Origin: Carposina sasakii
Taxonomy: Eukaryota; Arthropoda; Insecta; Lepidoptera; Carposinidae
Reading direction: 5' to 3'
DNA: 64,000 nt
NCBI GenBank assembly: GCA_014607495.2
Contig: CP053149.1
Coordinates: 10,614,120-10,678,119, forward strand
Made by a program: the position numbers and the translations under genes. The notes beneath the pieces were generated by a model. The model was not told the origin of the DNA. It saw nothing but the letters and a program-made list of their open reading frames with translations, and ran no database searches. Within the stretch, counting starts at the first letter, position 1; every line of letters starts with the position of its first letter. This document shows positions 1 through 11,600 of the stretch, piece after piece.

Positions 1-162
1 GGTGTGGACATCCCGCGTGAAGAGCGCTACGCCAAGTGTGTCCAGATCCACCGCACACTACTCGACATCCGAGCTTTCCTTCTGAAGAGACAAACATTAC
101 AGGGCCGCCTCGGCGCCGCCTTCCGAGATCTCCACACCCTCATGCAACAAGGCCTAGATTGA
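1..162 (+). CDS. 3' terminal exon of a probable katanin p80 (KATNB1) gene, partial
   Basis: The window opens inside an open frame that reads 53 codons from base 1 and stops at TGA 160-162. The fragment starts GVDIPREERYAKC and ends FRDLHTLMQQGLD. I recognise this pattern as the end of the con80 domain of the katanin p80 regulatory subunit, which binds the p60 AAA ATPase and targets microtubule severing to centrosomes and spindle poles. That recognition is from memory of the family; the fragment is too short to be certain. The upstream exons, including the expected WD40 repeats, lie outside the window. The frame has no internal stop, and a polyadenylation signal lies 47 bases after the stop, as expected for a last exon. 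Another protein with a similar helical C-terminus remains possible. Confidence 0.5.
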   Translation, partial: GVDIPREERYAKCVQIHRTLLDIRAFLLKRQTLQGRLGAAFRDLHTLMQQGLD

Positions 163-208
163 TGCCCTACTAACCGTGACAAAAAAAATAGAATTATTGT
201 AAATTGTA

Positions 209-214
209 AATAAA
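209..214 (+). promoter_or_regulatory. Polyadenylation signal AATAAA of the katanin-like gene
   Basis: An AATAAA hexamer lies 47 bases after the stop codon at 160-162, in A/T-rich sequence. It is the first canonical hexamer downstream of the coding exon. Confidence 0.45.
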
Positions 215-1551
215 AAACTAGATTACCTATATTAAATTTTATTGTAAAAATAACAGAACTTACATACTCAAAGTATTATGAAATAATGTTAGTAAAATCA
301 TAAAGATTGGAGTTATAATATAGTCTCCTAAATGGTAGTCATATAGGGCAGAAAAGTAAGTGATCACAGGTGGTAAACAACCTGTTTGTCCCACAATCTG
401 AATACAATGTATAGTCACTTACTTAATATGAAATCAGCAAATTACTTCCAATAATTATTTTACAGAAATCCTAGAAAAATCTTGACATTATCCAAACATC
501 CATAAAAAGGTCTGATTTGTGATACACATATATGTAAATGTATATGCATTCTTCCAATAGTATAATAATGACTTAAGTATACAAACTTAAAAACCAAATT
601 GCATTTTAACTAAATTAAGTTTAGGAAATGTAAGTTTCACAGGTAATTAGAATCTCATGTTTGCTTTTCATTACCCAAAATTGCCACATTGTGCCTCAAT
701 AAATAGTCATATTAACATATTAATTATAATTTTTGATATCATCCAAAATATGTAGATAAAAATTCAGACTGACTAATATTTTAATGTTTTCAACCTAAAT
801 GTTTATAAAAAATTAGGAAGATGTTTATGTTATGTACTTAAATTTAACATTAAATAATCAAATAATCTTGTTGTTTTTTTAATTCAATACAATAAAGTGT
901 ATCAAAGTGTCAAAAAGTATAAATATAAGTTATTTATTCAAATTGGAAGTTACAAGTTGAGCCTTAGCATTTGGTAGGTCTGAAAATAAATTTGGAACTG
1001 TGGATACCAGCTAGAACTACATGAAATAAGTTCATGTAGACTGGACTAGTCCAGCTGTATTTTAGTTTTATGTTAATTATATTCTAAAATTTGACAAAAT
1101 AGATTCACCAGCATGAATATAATATTTAAAACTTTTGTCTAAGTTCATAATGAATGTTTTGTCAAAGTCATTTAACAACATTTCTTACTAATGAGACTGC
1201 AGACTCCAAAATGATGCCAACTTGACTACATAATCTTGTATTGTTCACACAAACATTGAACTATATAGTGACTTAAGATAGTCATACAGATAATGTACAA
1301 AGGTGAGCTTATCTCTATGTTATATCTGTTTCCAATCCATGGCTTTTTACAGGTGCCACCAACATGTATGGCACTAAGCATTGCCAGTAGTAAACAAGTA
1401 GCTGCTGAATATTTTGTGATACCATGGTGTGCAAACACTGACTAGTCAATAAAGTGCATGGTAGTAGCTATGCTATACCTATCACACATTTAGACAGTGA
1501 CTTTATACCAGCTAGCTAGACATGTAACAACTATTTTATTATATAATAAAG
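215..1551. other. Convergent intergenic region, no gene seen
   Basis: This AT-rich stretch lies between two converging genes. I see no conserved coding sequence, splice-flanked exon or clear transposon end. A 70-codon minus-strand frame at 1226-1438 resembles no family I know and looks like chance. An AATAAA on the minus strand (bases 1535-1540) would serve MPHOSPH6. Confidence 0.5.
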
Positions 1552-1968
1552 TTATTGTTTCCTTTTTTTCACTGTATATTTACTTGGTGTATCATCATTA
1601 GTAGATTTCTTTCTTTTATTGAATGCTTGCATTTTTTTATACAGCACCTCATCAGATATGTCTTTCTGCATGTCCTCAGCCGGTTCATCTTTAGCATTTT
1701 CAAGTTTCATCAACCTTTCTATTTCTGGGTTCATACCCTTATACGACAGTCTTCCTTCCACCAAATCTTCACAAAATATAAAACTTGTTTCTGTTATAAA
1801 ATTACCACTCGCGTGTCTCATTTCCTTTGTTATCACATTTGAGTATAAACTGTCGTGTCCATGAGTATTTTCTATTTCTTTTTCAATCCTTTCTTTAGTC
1901 TTTTTCATAAATTTCATGTCTAACACGGATTTTGGTAACTGCAATTTTTTCTTCGTTATATTTGCCAT
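1552..1968 (-). CDS. MPHOSPH6: M-phase phosphoprotein 6 (exosome cofactor), single exon
   Basis: The 138-residue protein starts MANITKKKLQLPKSVLDMKF and has a central FCEDLVEGRLSYKGMNPEIE segment. These match the MPHOSPH6 (MPP6) family, in which the N-terminal LS..LL.MKFM block and the CEDL..GR.S..G.NPE block are conserved. Human MPHOSPH6 is a similar length. The known role is as an RNA-binding cofactor of the nuclear exosome in 3' maturation of 5.8S rRNA. I chose the ATG at 1966-1968; the same frame extends 14 codons further upstream, but the family begins near this methionine. The C-terminus is lysine-rich (KKRK), fitting a nuclear RNA-binding protein. The gene is intronless. The stop at 1552-1554 is followed 12 bases later by a minus-strand AATAAA, giving a very short 3' UTR. 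Confidence 0.85.
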   Translation of the reverse strand: MANITKKKLQLPKSVLDMKFMKKTKERIEKEIENTHGHDSLYSNVITKEMRHASGNFITETSFIFCEDLVEGRLSYKGMNPEIERLMKLENAKDEPAEDMQKDISDEVLYKKMQAFNKRKKSTNDDTPSKYTVKKRKQ

Positions 1969-2110
1969 TGTGAATATTCTTACAGTGCTCCTAGATATTC
2001 GTTTTGACAAGTTTTGTATAATGATTGGTTGATCTATTTCCCGTAATATTTATGATATTAATTCTTAATTCATAGAAATATAAACTTCGAAAAATACACC
2101 ATACCATGCT

Positions 2111-2519
2111 TTTTTTTTTTTGTTTAGTTTATCCCGAAGGAAAGGCAAGGGGAACTAAGCCCATACAGCCATTTTCTTTAGTAAATGATTCCTGAATTTA
2201 TGGGATGATAATGATGATGGTGATGAATGGAAACGTCGGGAAAATCCTCAAGAACAAGTGTAAAGTTAGTCAAAATAAAAAATTATTGCAGAAATAACTT
2301 ACATGCGCCCATGAAGAGATCGTAATCCGGCTAAAGTTTTACTCGGCTTACCTGCGTATAAAACCATGCACACGCACTAGATTCACATCACAAGTAATCA
2401 AAATATAACTTATCTACAAGAAAACATCACTCTACGGACACATGCAAGCCATTTACAAACAATTTTTGATTTTCACAAGAAAATTACACCTGCACCCTTC
2501 CAGCTTTTCCCGCCGAATC
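2111..2519 (-). mobile_element. Retroposon family, copy A (poly(A) end at the left)
   Basis: The sense strand is the minus strand. It begins ATTCGGCGGGAAAAGC near 2518 and ends in GGGATAAACTAAAC plus poly(A), seen as the T run at 2111-2121. The 12-base CCATACCATGCT occurs immediately on both sides, at 2099-2110 and 2520-2531, a target-site duplication typical of LINE-driven retroposition. The body has no coding capacity. The unit recurs seven more times in the window. Confidence 0.85.
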
Positions 2520-2545
2520 CCATACCATGCTGTCGGTCATAGCAA

Positions 2546-2953
2546 TTTTTTTTTTTTTTAAGTTTATCCCGAAGGAAAGGCAAGGGGAACTAAGCCCATA
2601 CAGCCTAATCATTGTTTAGTAAAATGTATTCTGAATTTATGATGAATGACAATGATGATGAATGGAAACGTCGGGAAAATCCTCAAGAACAAGTGTAAAG
2701 TTAGTCAAAATGAAAAATTATTGCAGAAACAACTTACATGCGCCCATGAAGAGATCGTAATCCGGCTAAAGTTTTACTCGGCTTACCTGCGTATAAAACC
2801 ATGCACACGCATTAGATTCACATCACAAGTAATCAAAATATAACTTATCTACCAGAAAACATCACTTTACGGACACATGCAAGCCATTTACAAATAATTT
2901 TTGATTTTCACAAGAAAATTACACCCGCTCCCTTCCAGCTTTTCCCGCCGAAT
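2546..2953 (-). mobile_element. Retroposon family, copy B
   Basis: This copy is nearly identical to copy A over its whole length and has the same orientation. It lies only 14 bases beyond copy A's right-hand target-site duplication. Its T run is at 2546-2559. I found no convincing target-site duplication. A 65-codon plus-strand frame inside it (2646-2843) is antisense to the element and is probably not a gene. Confidence 0.8.
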
Positions 2954-3154
2954 TCTACTGGCTTTTTTCTTCTTGTTTTTAGGGTTCTCTAGCACAGCAC
3001 AAAACTGAGACCCAAAAAATGATAAACCTGTACGTATTATTAATGCGGTAGGCTAAGGCGGTAGGTATTAAATAGAGGGCTTCAGGGTAGAGATGGGTCG
3101 GATTAGGTAAAAATCGTACCTAATCCACCTAATACTAATATTTAGACATACCTA

Positions 3155-3304
3155 ATCCAAATACCTGTTCCTAATATTTATGCAGTATGGCCGTTCCATT
3201 ACTAATCTAAATATCTGTTCCTAATATTAATGCAGTATGGCGGTTCCATTACTTATCCAAATACCTGTTCCTAATATTTATGCAGTATGGCCGTTCCACT
3301 ACTA
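3155..3304. repeat. Tandem repeat, 50-bp unit, three copies
   Basis: Units start at 3155, 3205 and 3255, with consensus pieces CAAATACCTGTTCCTAATAT and ATGCAGTATGGCCGTTCCAT. The copies differ by only a few bases. A related fragment, ATACCTAATCCACATATTT, recurs near 4100. Confidence 0.85.
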
Positions 3305-3319
3305 TTATCGGTATTCGGT

Positions 3320-3376
3320 GAATAGAATAGAGTAGAACAGAGTAGAATAGAGAATAACAGAGTAGTATAGAATAGA
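3320..3376. repeat. Degenerate AGTAGAATAG microsatellite
   Basis: The stretch is made of short AATAG, AGTAG and ACAG blocks repeated about ten times with small changes. Confidence 0.7.
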
Positions 3377-3494
3377 TGCGCTTTTTATATTAGCTTAAAT
3401 TTTTTTTATTTAGTTAAATTGTTTTTAGTGTGTGTCACATATTTCGTTTAAGTAAAGTATTAATACGATTAGTAAATAAAGTATTTTAATTCTA

Positions 3495-3745
3495 TAAAAT
3501 TATTATTAAGAATATTGAAAAAATTCTTCACCCGATTGGGAATCGAACCCACGACCCCTGCAAACCGTGCCAGCCGCTATAACCACTAAGCCACCGGTGC
3601 AATTACTCGAATGACGAATTTTACCATCTCTTTTCTAAATTACATATTGGCAACGTTATTCTTCATCCCGATAGCTATACACTAGCCAAATCTCGGCAAA
3701 CAAAGCTGAATCCCTCAGCACAATGTTTAAAGATGAAACGATCAA
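3495..3745 (-). mobile_element. tRNA-derived SINE, copy 1
   Basis: Read on the minus strand, it has a 5' part with GAGGGATTCAGCTTTGTTTG, then a tRNA-like part with A-box-like GGCTTAGTGG and B-box GGTTCGATTCCC, then GGGTGAAGAATTTTTTC. The same order of blocks is seen in the plus-strand copy at 57661-57918. The tRNA part lies towards the 3' end, which is unusual for a SINE. Confidence 0.75.
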
Positions 3746-3874
3746 CCATATCCTAACGGATTATATTAATGGAGAAGTGTTTTTATAAATTTATCTTAGT
3801 CAAGATATTATATATTATAAAATTATTAATAAAGAAATATTAAAATTTTGTAAAAAAAAAAGGAAAAAAATCTT

Positions 3875-3955
3875 CTGAACCAGGATTCGAACCAGGAATA
3901 TTTGGTTACGAGTTCGCCGATTTGCCATCTGGGCTATTATAAATTTGTTAGAGAT
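3875..3955 (-). mobile_element. Second tRNA-like SINE fragment
   Basis: The minus strand contains CCTGGTTCGAATCCTGG, a B-box-like sequence, next to an A-rich run. It differs from the SINE at 3495-3745. Only about 80 bases look tRNA-like. Confidence 0.4.
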
Positions 3956-4129
3956 AGTGAAATTTACCTTCGTATTCTAATGATATTGTAGTATTTTTGC
4001 TAAATAATAAAATTTAAACTTATAGGTACATAGTCTAAGCCTTATGGTTGATTTCTCTTAATGAGATGATATTTTATGCGATACCGACTAGTATTGAAAA
4101 ATACCTAATCCACATATTTATGCTTCACG

Positions 4130-4290
4130 TCTACTTCAGGGCAAGTGTGTGTAACGCAGTAGCTATAACCACACGCTTATGCGAGTAGTTTGGCTGGTCA
4201 CTACAAGGTGGTTTCCATGTAAATGGGCAGGGCTACAGTGTTAGGATACTCCCCTCGTCCCATACTTCACCCCCACTCAGCTTTTTGTCG
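4130..4290. repeat. Dispersed repeat shared with 40290-40585
   Basis: The blocks GTAGCTATAACCACACGCTT, GGTTTCCATGTAAATGGGCA and CCCATACTTCACCCCC occur here in the same order as at 40290-40585. The second copy carries about 125 additional bases between the first two blocks. The family was not identified. Confidence 0.7.
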
Positions 4291-4464
4291 GCAACATTTT
4301 TGAGAAAGCAAAAACAATTCTGCTCAGAAGTGCTATACGTATTCGAATAGATTTTTCAAATAATATCAAGTAGAAAACCAGCTAATTTCTTTGATATTCT
4401 GGACCCTTAAAATCAGTTCGTGGTAAGGAACCGTCACACGTAGCCGGCGTACACTTGACCTGGG

Positions 4465-4863
4465 TTTTATTTTTTTTATTTAGTTTTATCCCGAAGGAAA
4501 GGCAAGGGGAACTAAGCCCATACAGCCATTGTCTTTAGTAAATGATTTCTGAACATAATGATAGATGATAATGATGATGATGAATGGAAACGTCGGGAAA
4601 ATCCTCAAGAACAAGTGTAAAGTTAGTCAAAATGAAAAATTATTGCAGAAACAACTTACATGTGCCCATGAAGAGATCGTAATCCGGCTAAAGTTTCACT
4701 AAGCTTACCTGCGTATAAAACCATGCACACGCACTAAATTCACAGCACAAGTAATCAAAATATAACTTATCTACCAGAAAACATCACTTTACGGACACAT
4801 GCAAGCCATTTACAAATAATTTTTGATTTCACAAGAAAATTACACCTGCTTTTCCCGCCGAAT
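4465..4863 (-). mobile_element. Retroposon family, copy C
   Basis: Same orientation as copies A and B, with the T run on the left and CTTTTCCCGCCGAAT on the right. It is slightly shortened near its 5' end. Copy D lies head to head with it 27 bases further on, so C and D form a large inverted repeat. Confidence 0.8.
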
Positions 4864-4890
4864 CTCATATAGTGATAAGATAACGGGTTT

Positions 4891-5079
4891 TTCGACGGGA
4901 AAAGCTGTTATTTTTCATTTTGACTAACTTTACACTTGTTCTTGAGGATTTTCCCGACGTTTCCATTCATCATCATCATTATCATCCATTATAAATTCAG
5001 AAATCATTTACTAAAGACAATGGCTGTATGGGCTTAGTTCCCCTTGCCTTTCCTTCGGGATAAACTAAACAAAAAAAAA
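4891..5079 (+). mobile_element. Retroposon family, copy D (internally deleted)
   Basis: The plus strand reads CGACGGGAAAAGCTG, then jumps directly to TTATTTTTCATTTTGACTAA, missing about 200 internal bases. It ends in GGGATAAACTAAAC and an A run at 5071-5079. ATAGTGATA before it and TCACTATA after it are inverted relative to each other, so they are not a normal target-site duplication. Confidence 0.75.
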
Positions 5080-5686
5080 TTGTCACTATATTTTTCCTCT
5101 TCACCCCTTTTTTCTAGTTAGGGGTAGGCAAAGGTCATATAGACCATGCAGCCATGCAGCCTTATCCGTTAACACTAAAATGTCAAAAAAGTACTTTCTA
5201 TTACTCGTCGAATCGAAGCTTAGTTAGACAAAAGAACTGTTTAGGAACAGTCATGTTTGTAATTTTCAGAATTTGAGGTTCGTTAAAATACTTAGTTAAA
5301 TATAAGTGTTTGAATTATTTATCTTTTATTTACCCGCGTAAAAAAATATTCTTATCCCTTTTTTTAGCTCACAGGCCCAACTTAAGCCAATTTTGTCACT
5401 GCTGAATAATATAATATCTCAGCCTAGATTGCAAGAACATGCAATACCTATGTCAATGGAATATAAAAAAATATATCTGTCACTGTCAATAAAATGTGCT
5501 TGCTGTTTTTGGAAATGAAAGAAAACATCACAGACTACTTATAATTATAGTGTACTGAGAAAACATGGTTTTTTAGTTTTACACACTTTAATACCTAGAT
5601 ACATGGAGGAAATACATGCCTAGATATTTTACAACCAAAGTGTAATTATTGATGTTGATGAAATTGTAATTAAATATTGAAGGAAT

Positions 5687-8600
5687 ATGCAAGTTTTCGA
5701 AATAGATAATGTCAAAATTTATAACCTTAGTGCCGGAAAGTCTCTACCCGACGTAAGTTTAAAAGTAATACTATGTACAATATAGTTCAACATTGGTTTT
5801 TGCAAAACAATAATATAATAAATTCTTCTATGTTGCTCTGGGAGTGAAAAAAAAAGTATAATACTACAGCTGCTTCTCTTCCCGGGCATAGGTACTGTAC
5901 AAGTCACTAGAGGGACAAGAGGGTCTTGGTGTTTTGTAGGCGATGGGCTGACCCCATGTGGTTCTATTGGCCCTTGGTGCTCTGCTTACCCCCTAAGGGA
6001 TAAAGGCGTGATTATATGTATGTAATTACATACAATATAATATTATTTAGCTCAATGCATGCTCAATATTCTATTTTAATTTAATATTATGAAACCCTGC
6101 TATGTGAGTTAGCACATCTCTGTCACAGAATGTGATTATCTTGTTATACACACTACATATACATACATATATTATGTTAACCCTAAATAAATCGGTACAG
6201 GGAAAGAAGATATTTCAAACTTATATATAACATATTTAAAAAATGAATATTCTGTTTACAGTGGTTAACTGAAAGAAAAAAGAGAGCAATATTAAAGAAA
6301 AATGTTGATCTTAGAAGAAGAATTGAACTTATACAAGAATTTGACATGCCTGGTGTGAGTACTAGCTTGCGAGTCTCTAAAGATGGACAATACATTATGG
6401 CAACCGGTATATATAAACCTAGGGTTAAATGTTTTGATGTTAACAACCTGTCTCTGAAGTTTGAAAGATGCTTGGATTCAGAAGTTGTAACATTTGAAGT
6501 ATTAAGTGAAGATTATACTAAGGTAAATACAAAATTTACTTATGCTTTATTGCATACAACAAACAAAACAGTAATAATCACAAAACTAAACTTCATATAC
6601 TATTTTTTAATATTGAAACTATTTTTGCAATTCTTCCTTAGTACATATTCAATTTACACTACATACTTACTAGAATTAGAACCTAAATGTATATCATTTT
6701 CAGATGGTGTTCCTGCAATGTGATAGATATGTTGAATTTCATGTGGGACATGGACGACATTATCGTCTTAGAGTTCCTCGATTTGGACGTGATATTGGAT
6801 ACCATCGGCCATCTTGTGATCTCTTTGTTGTTGGTGCTTCATCAGTAAGTAACCAGCTAATACTTTAAATCTATTGTTATATGAATTGTTGTTCTATTTA
6901 TGATTTGAAAATTATGTCTAATGGCTTAAGGTCTAGAACAAGATTTTTCATTTTGGACAGCCACTACATTAGTCAGGGTTCGAATTATCAAGATAAATAT
7001 TTTTTTGGATAATTATCTTCATAATTATCCGATAATTATCCTAGCTGATTTACCATTTAACTTCTTGAAATTTTCTTTATTTAAATTATAATATATTTAT
7101 CCCAAGGAGGGTGTAGGTTTTTCAGAATTATAAATTAAACAGTAAACAATAAATGTGAGAAATATACAATTTAATTCAAAATTTGTTTTTATGACGTAAA
7201 ACAAAAGCAAGAAAGTACTTAAGAACAGAAATTCACACTTTTCTCGACAGAGAAACAGTTTTTTTGTTTAGTTTGAGGTCTAGCGCGTTTGAATATGGAA
7301 ATGACGTTCAGATACACATAAATAAATTGGATTATTTTAGTATTTGATTTTTATAACTATCAAAGATAATTATCAAGGTATATTTATCAAGATAATTATC
7401 GTGATAATTATCATGATAATTATCACTTCGAACCCTGACACTAGTATATTAGTAATTTATTAGTTAGTGATTTTTTTATTGTATTTTTCCAGGAAATATA
7501 TAGATTAAATCTTGAAGTGGGCCAATTTATGGCACCATTTGTGACAAAAGCGTCAGAAATCAATTGCTGTGCTGTAAATGAAGAACATGGTCTGCTTATA
7601 GTTGGCACAGAGAGTGGTCTTGTTGAGGCCTGGGATCCCAGAACCAAGACAAAGCAGGGAGTTCTAGACTGTGCATTACACTGCACAGACTCTGAGTACA
7701 AGTGAGTATGATAATAATTTAATAATCTTTAATATCATTTCTTATTTTATTCTAATATAAACTGTTACTCTAATATAATTAATTGTTATGTATGCTAAAT
7801 GGTAATGGTTTTTTTTTCAGAAATGACAAACTACCATCAATAACTGCCTTAAAGTTTGATGGTGCTCTTAAAATGGGTGTGGGAACATCCACAGGGCATG
7901 TTCTTCTCTATGACATCAGATCCAGTAAACCAATCCTAGTCAAAGATCACATGAATGAGACTCCCATAAAAAAAATTGAATTTCATAAACAAATGGATTA
8001 TGTATATTCTATGGATTCAAATGTTGTGAAGATTTGGGATAAAAACAATGTAAGCTGTTAATTTTTATGCATTAATATTAATAAACAGCAATTTTGTAAT
8101 AGTCATAGGCTTAATGCAATAAGTCATGGTTTAATTTAATAGATTTTACTTATGTTTTGTTTTAGGGAAAACAATATACAAGTATAGAATCATCAGTAGA
8201 TTTCAATGATTTATGTATTATTCCAAACACTGGGCTGTGTATGATGGCAGTAGAAGACCAGAAAATGCAAATATATTATGTTCCATCCTTAGGTATGTTT
8301 ATCTATACATAATAATAATAATAAGCCCGCAGGGCAGCTTTGTGGCGAAGCTGTTGGTGATTGGCGTCACCACGGACCCGAGTTCAGAGGGCCGCTTTAC
8401 TATCTATGGCCCTCGACTCTTAGCTTGCCTTTATTGGCCGGCTAGGAGGGAACTGTGCAAGAGTGGAACCTTTGCTCTAGGGTGGAAGTGTGAAATGTCA
8501 TAACGCCGGGGGTAACTGACGTTCACGCCCGGCAGTCTTACCACTCTGCACCCTTAGCCACCCATGCCGGTGTTGCCTCCCCGGCATGCGCCACTTATGG

Positions 8601-11600
8601 GAAGCCCACCTCATGGCCTTAAATTACGGGCGACAAGTCACCGCCTGCCACCTCACAATTTTGGGACTAGATTGTTATGGCAGGCGTCCGATAGTCTCCC
8701 TATATAAAATAGCCCTTATCCAGCTAACCTAACCTAACCTAACCCAACATTCAACCCCATAGCCCATGACCTTAGTTTTCCATCGCACGACGTAGATCTG
8801 CACTCCAATAGCCTTTGCACATTGCGGGGACCATCACCGGGTGTATTATATTGTGCGCTTGGTAATGGTATCCACCATGTGTACCCCATACCATATTAAT
8901 GCTCTCTTAAAAGGGCCTCTACATCTTGGCTACGGCCCGATGCAAGCCTTTGAGAGGCGTAGCCAAGATGATCGGCACTCTGTAGTGAATTTCGAAAGAG
9001 ATAATAATAATAAAATTCTTTATTGCACATTTAAACAGTGTACATGGGCGAACTTAATGCTATGTAGCATTCTCTACCAGTTAACCACTTTTTCTGGCGA
9101 GAATGTGTAGGTAGTGCAATGGAGCAAAAAAACAAATCGAAAATAAAAATTATAGATAGGTAGTTACTTAAAAGTAAATATAAAAGTACAAATTTTAAAA
9201 CACAAATGGAACATAAAAATATCAATATATAAAAATAAATATTAAAGATCAAAGTTTAAAACGATAAACTGGTTATACAATAATCTGGTTCTGGACTCAT
9301 GTAGTGCTCAGTTACTCTTGACTTGAATACCTCCTCAGTAGAAGACACTCGAATCCTTACTGGTACTCGTAGATTATTTCACGAGCGAACAGCAGTAGCA
9401 GTAAAAGAGTCGGAATACAGAGCAGCATTGTTCACGGAGGGTTGACAAACGTGATCTGGGCAGATATGGGTAGAAAGTTCTGCATACGTTTTAGCGAATG
9501 CATACTATAGAATATTCTACTACTTACCTCCGACACATACATACATACAATAAAAATGTAACGGATTGCTGTCTGTACATGGAAGATGAGAAAAAATATT
9601 ATAGGAGACCATTATCAACGCAATACTATGATAAAATAATGATTTTTGGAATTTTAGTCTTTTTGTTAGTTTGTCTGTGCGTTTGTACACGCTAATCTCA
9701 GAAACGGCTGAACCGATTTCGATGCAGTTTTCAGGAATATATTGTGACAGGTCCCACTTAACATACATATACCTATAGGGTACTTTTTATCCTGGGAAAA
9801 TGTTTTTATTCCGGATAATTTCGACATTTTGTTTTTTCTAGATTACACGTGGACGGAGTTGCGGGCGTCCACTAGTTATACATATATTTTTAGTTTTCTT
9901 AATAAACTTTATATCACTACATATTATAAAACAAAGTCGCTTGCCGCTGTCTGTCCGTCCCTATGTATGCTTAGATCTTTCAAACTAGGAAACGGATTTT
10001 GATGCGGTTTTTTAAATAGATAGAGTGATTCACGAGGAAGGTTTATAATGTATAACTAGGGACCCGCCCCGGCTTCGCACGGTAGTAATACACTCTCATG
10101 CGGGCGAATCCGTGGGCGGCCGCTAGTTAATTAATATAGTTTTACTTGCATTGCATATCACCTAAATAGCCTGTAGGCCAATTTATAAATTCGATTTGGT
10201 TTAAGGTAACACTTCCTTTATCTGCTGTTCTCTGATTTTATTTTTTCCCTGGCATGCTATATGATCTTTATTTTGATCTCATAGGGCCGGCCCCTAGATG
10301 GTGCGCTTTCCTGGACAACCTTACAGAAGAGCTAGAGAGTTCAGCTGCACAGACTGTGTATGATGACTACAAGTTTATCACAAAACAGGAACTGGAATCT
10401 CTTGGTTTGGATCACTTGCTGGGTACAAACCTTTTGAGAGCCTATATGCATGGGTGAGTTTTTATAATCAGGGCCGGCCCGCCCATACAGCGAACGGAGC
10501 AGTCGCTCCAGGCGCCAAATCCTAGAGGGCGCCTAAATGGTAAAGGTATATATTATTAGGAACAAACAGGATCTCGCTCCATAATTGGATCTCGCTTCAT
10601 TCTAAAATTTACTTCGAGCCGGCGCTGTTTATAATCAATGGTTATTTATATATATGAAATGTTTGTTTTCAATGGGAGTTTCTAAGAGCAGAAAAATAGA
10701 CTACTATTTCAAACGCGTTTTTTTTTCGCAGATACTTTGTTGACATAAGATTATACAAGAAGGCTAAGTCGATAGCTGATCCATTCGCGTTTGAAGAATA
10801 TAAGAGGCGTAAAATTAGGGAGAAGATTGAACAAGAGAGGCCGTCACGACTCAAAGTGGATGATAACTTGCCTAAAGTCAATCGCGATCTTGCCTCGCGT
10901 CTCGTCGACAGTGATGCCAGTAAAAAGAAGAAACAAACACCGAATCTACTTAAAGATGATCGATTCAAGGTAAATTTATATACATATATCTAATGAAATT
11001 TAGTTTGATTTTTATTTGTATCTATCTAATTCTAATTATTTTTCCAGGCACTGTTTGAAAATCCTGACTTTGAAGTGGATAAAGCAGCCGAAGAGTACCG
11101 TCTCCTCAATCCTGTGCTCTCCAGACTTGATAAGAGCAAAACTAAGAATAAAGTTATTGAACCGGAAGAGACTATGGAGGTAATAAAATATACAATACAC
11201 TGTTGTACAAAGTTTACTTAAAGTTATTTATGTATTTTCAGATTATAATATTTTGTTACAGGTTGAACGAAATGAGGAAAAAGATTCAGATGAAGAATTG
11301 TACGCGTCTAGTAATGAAAGTTCGGACGAGGACCGCACGTGGGTGAAGGAAGTTAAGAAACAACACAAGATGATTAGGAATAAGAAGCCAAGAGAAGATG
11401 ATAATGAGATCGAGCCTGATAGAGAAATTGATCAAGAGGTAAATAGTGCTCCACAGATTGGTACCATAAAAAGCATATCAAGGGTTAGCAAGGCCAGCTT
11501 GGGTGACCGTCTGATGAAGGAAGGTTTCAATACTATGGTCACTACTACTGGAGGTAACAAAGAAATGAAGTTTTCTATGAGAGGGAAGAAAGATGAACGG

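Larger units (their letters stand above)
1969..5686. other. Repeat-filled region between the divergent genes MPHOSPH6 and NOL10
   Basis: This 3.7-kb gap contains four copies of the poly(A)-tailed retroposon (2111, 2546, 4465 and 4891), a 50-bp tandem repeat, a short microsatellite, two tRNA-like SINE fragments and a repeat shared with 40290-40585. No protein-coding exon was seen. The promoters of both genes must lie here, but no core promoter motif stands out. Confidence 0.6.

Noticed and set aside
1226..1438. 70-codon minus-strand frame with a hydrophobic start
   Set aside because: No family resemblance, no splice context, and it lies in the AT-rich 3' region between two converging genes.
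2646..2843. 65-codon frame repeated in retroposon copies B and F
   Set aside because: It is antisense to the element's poly(A) tail and is not kept open in copies A, C and G, so it is not a conserved protein.
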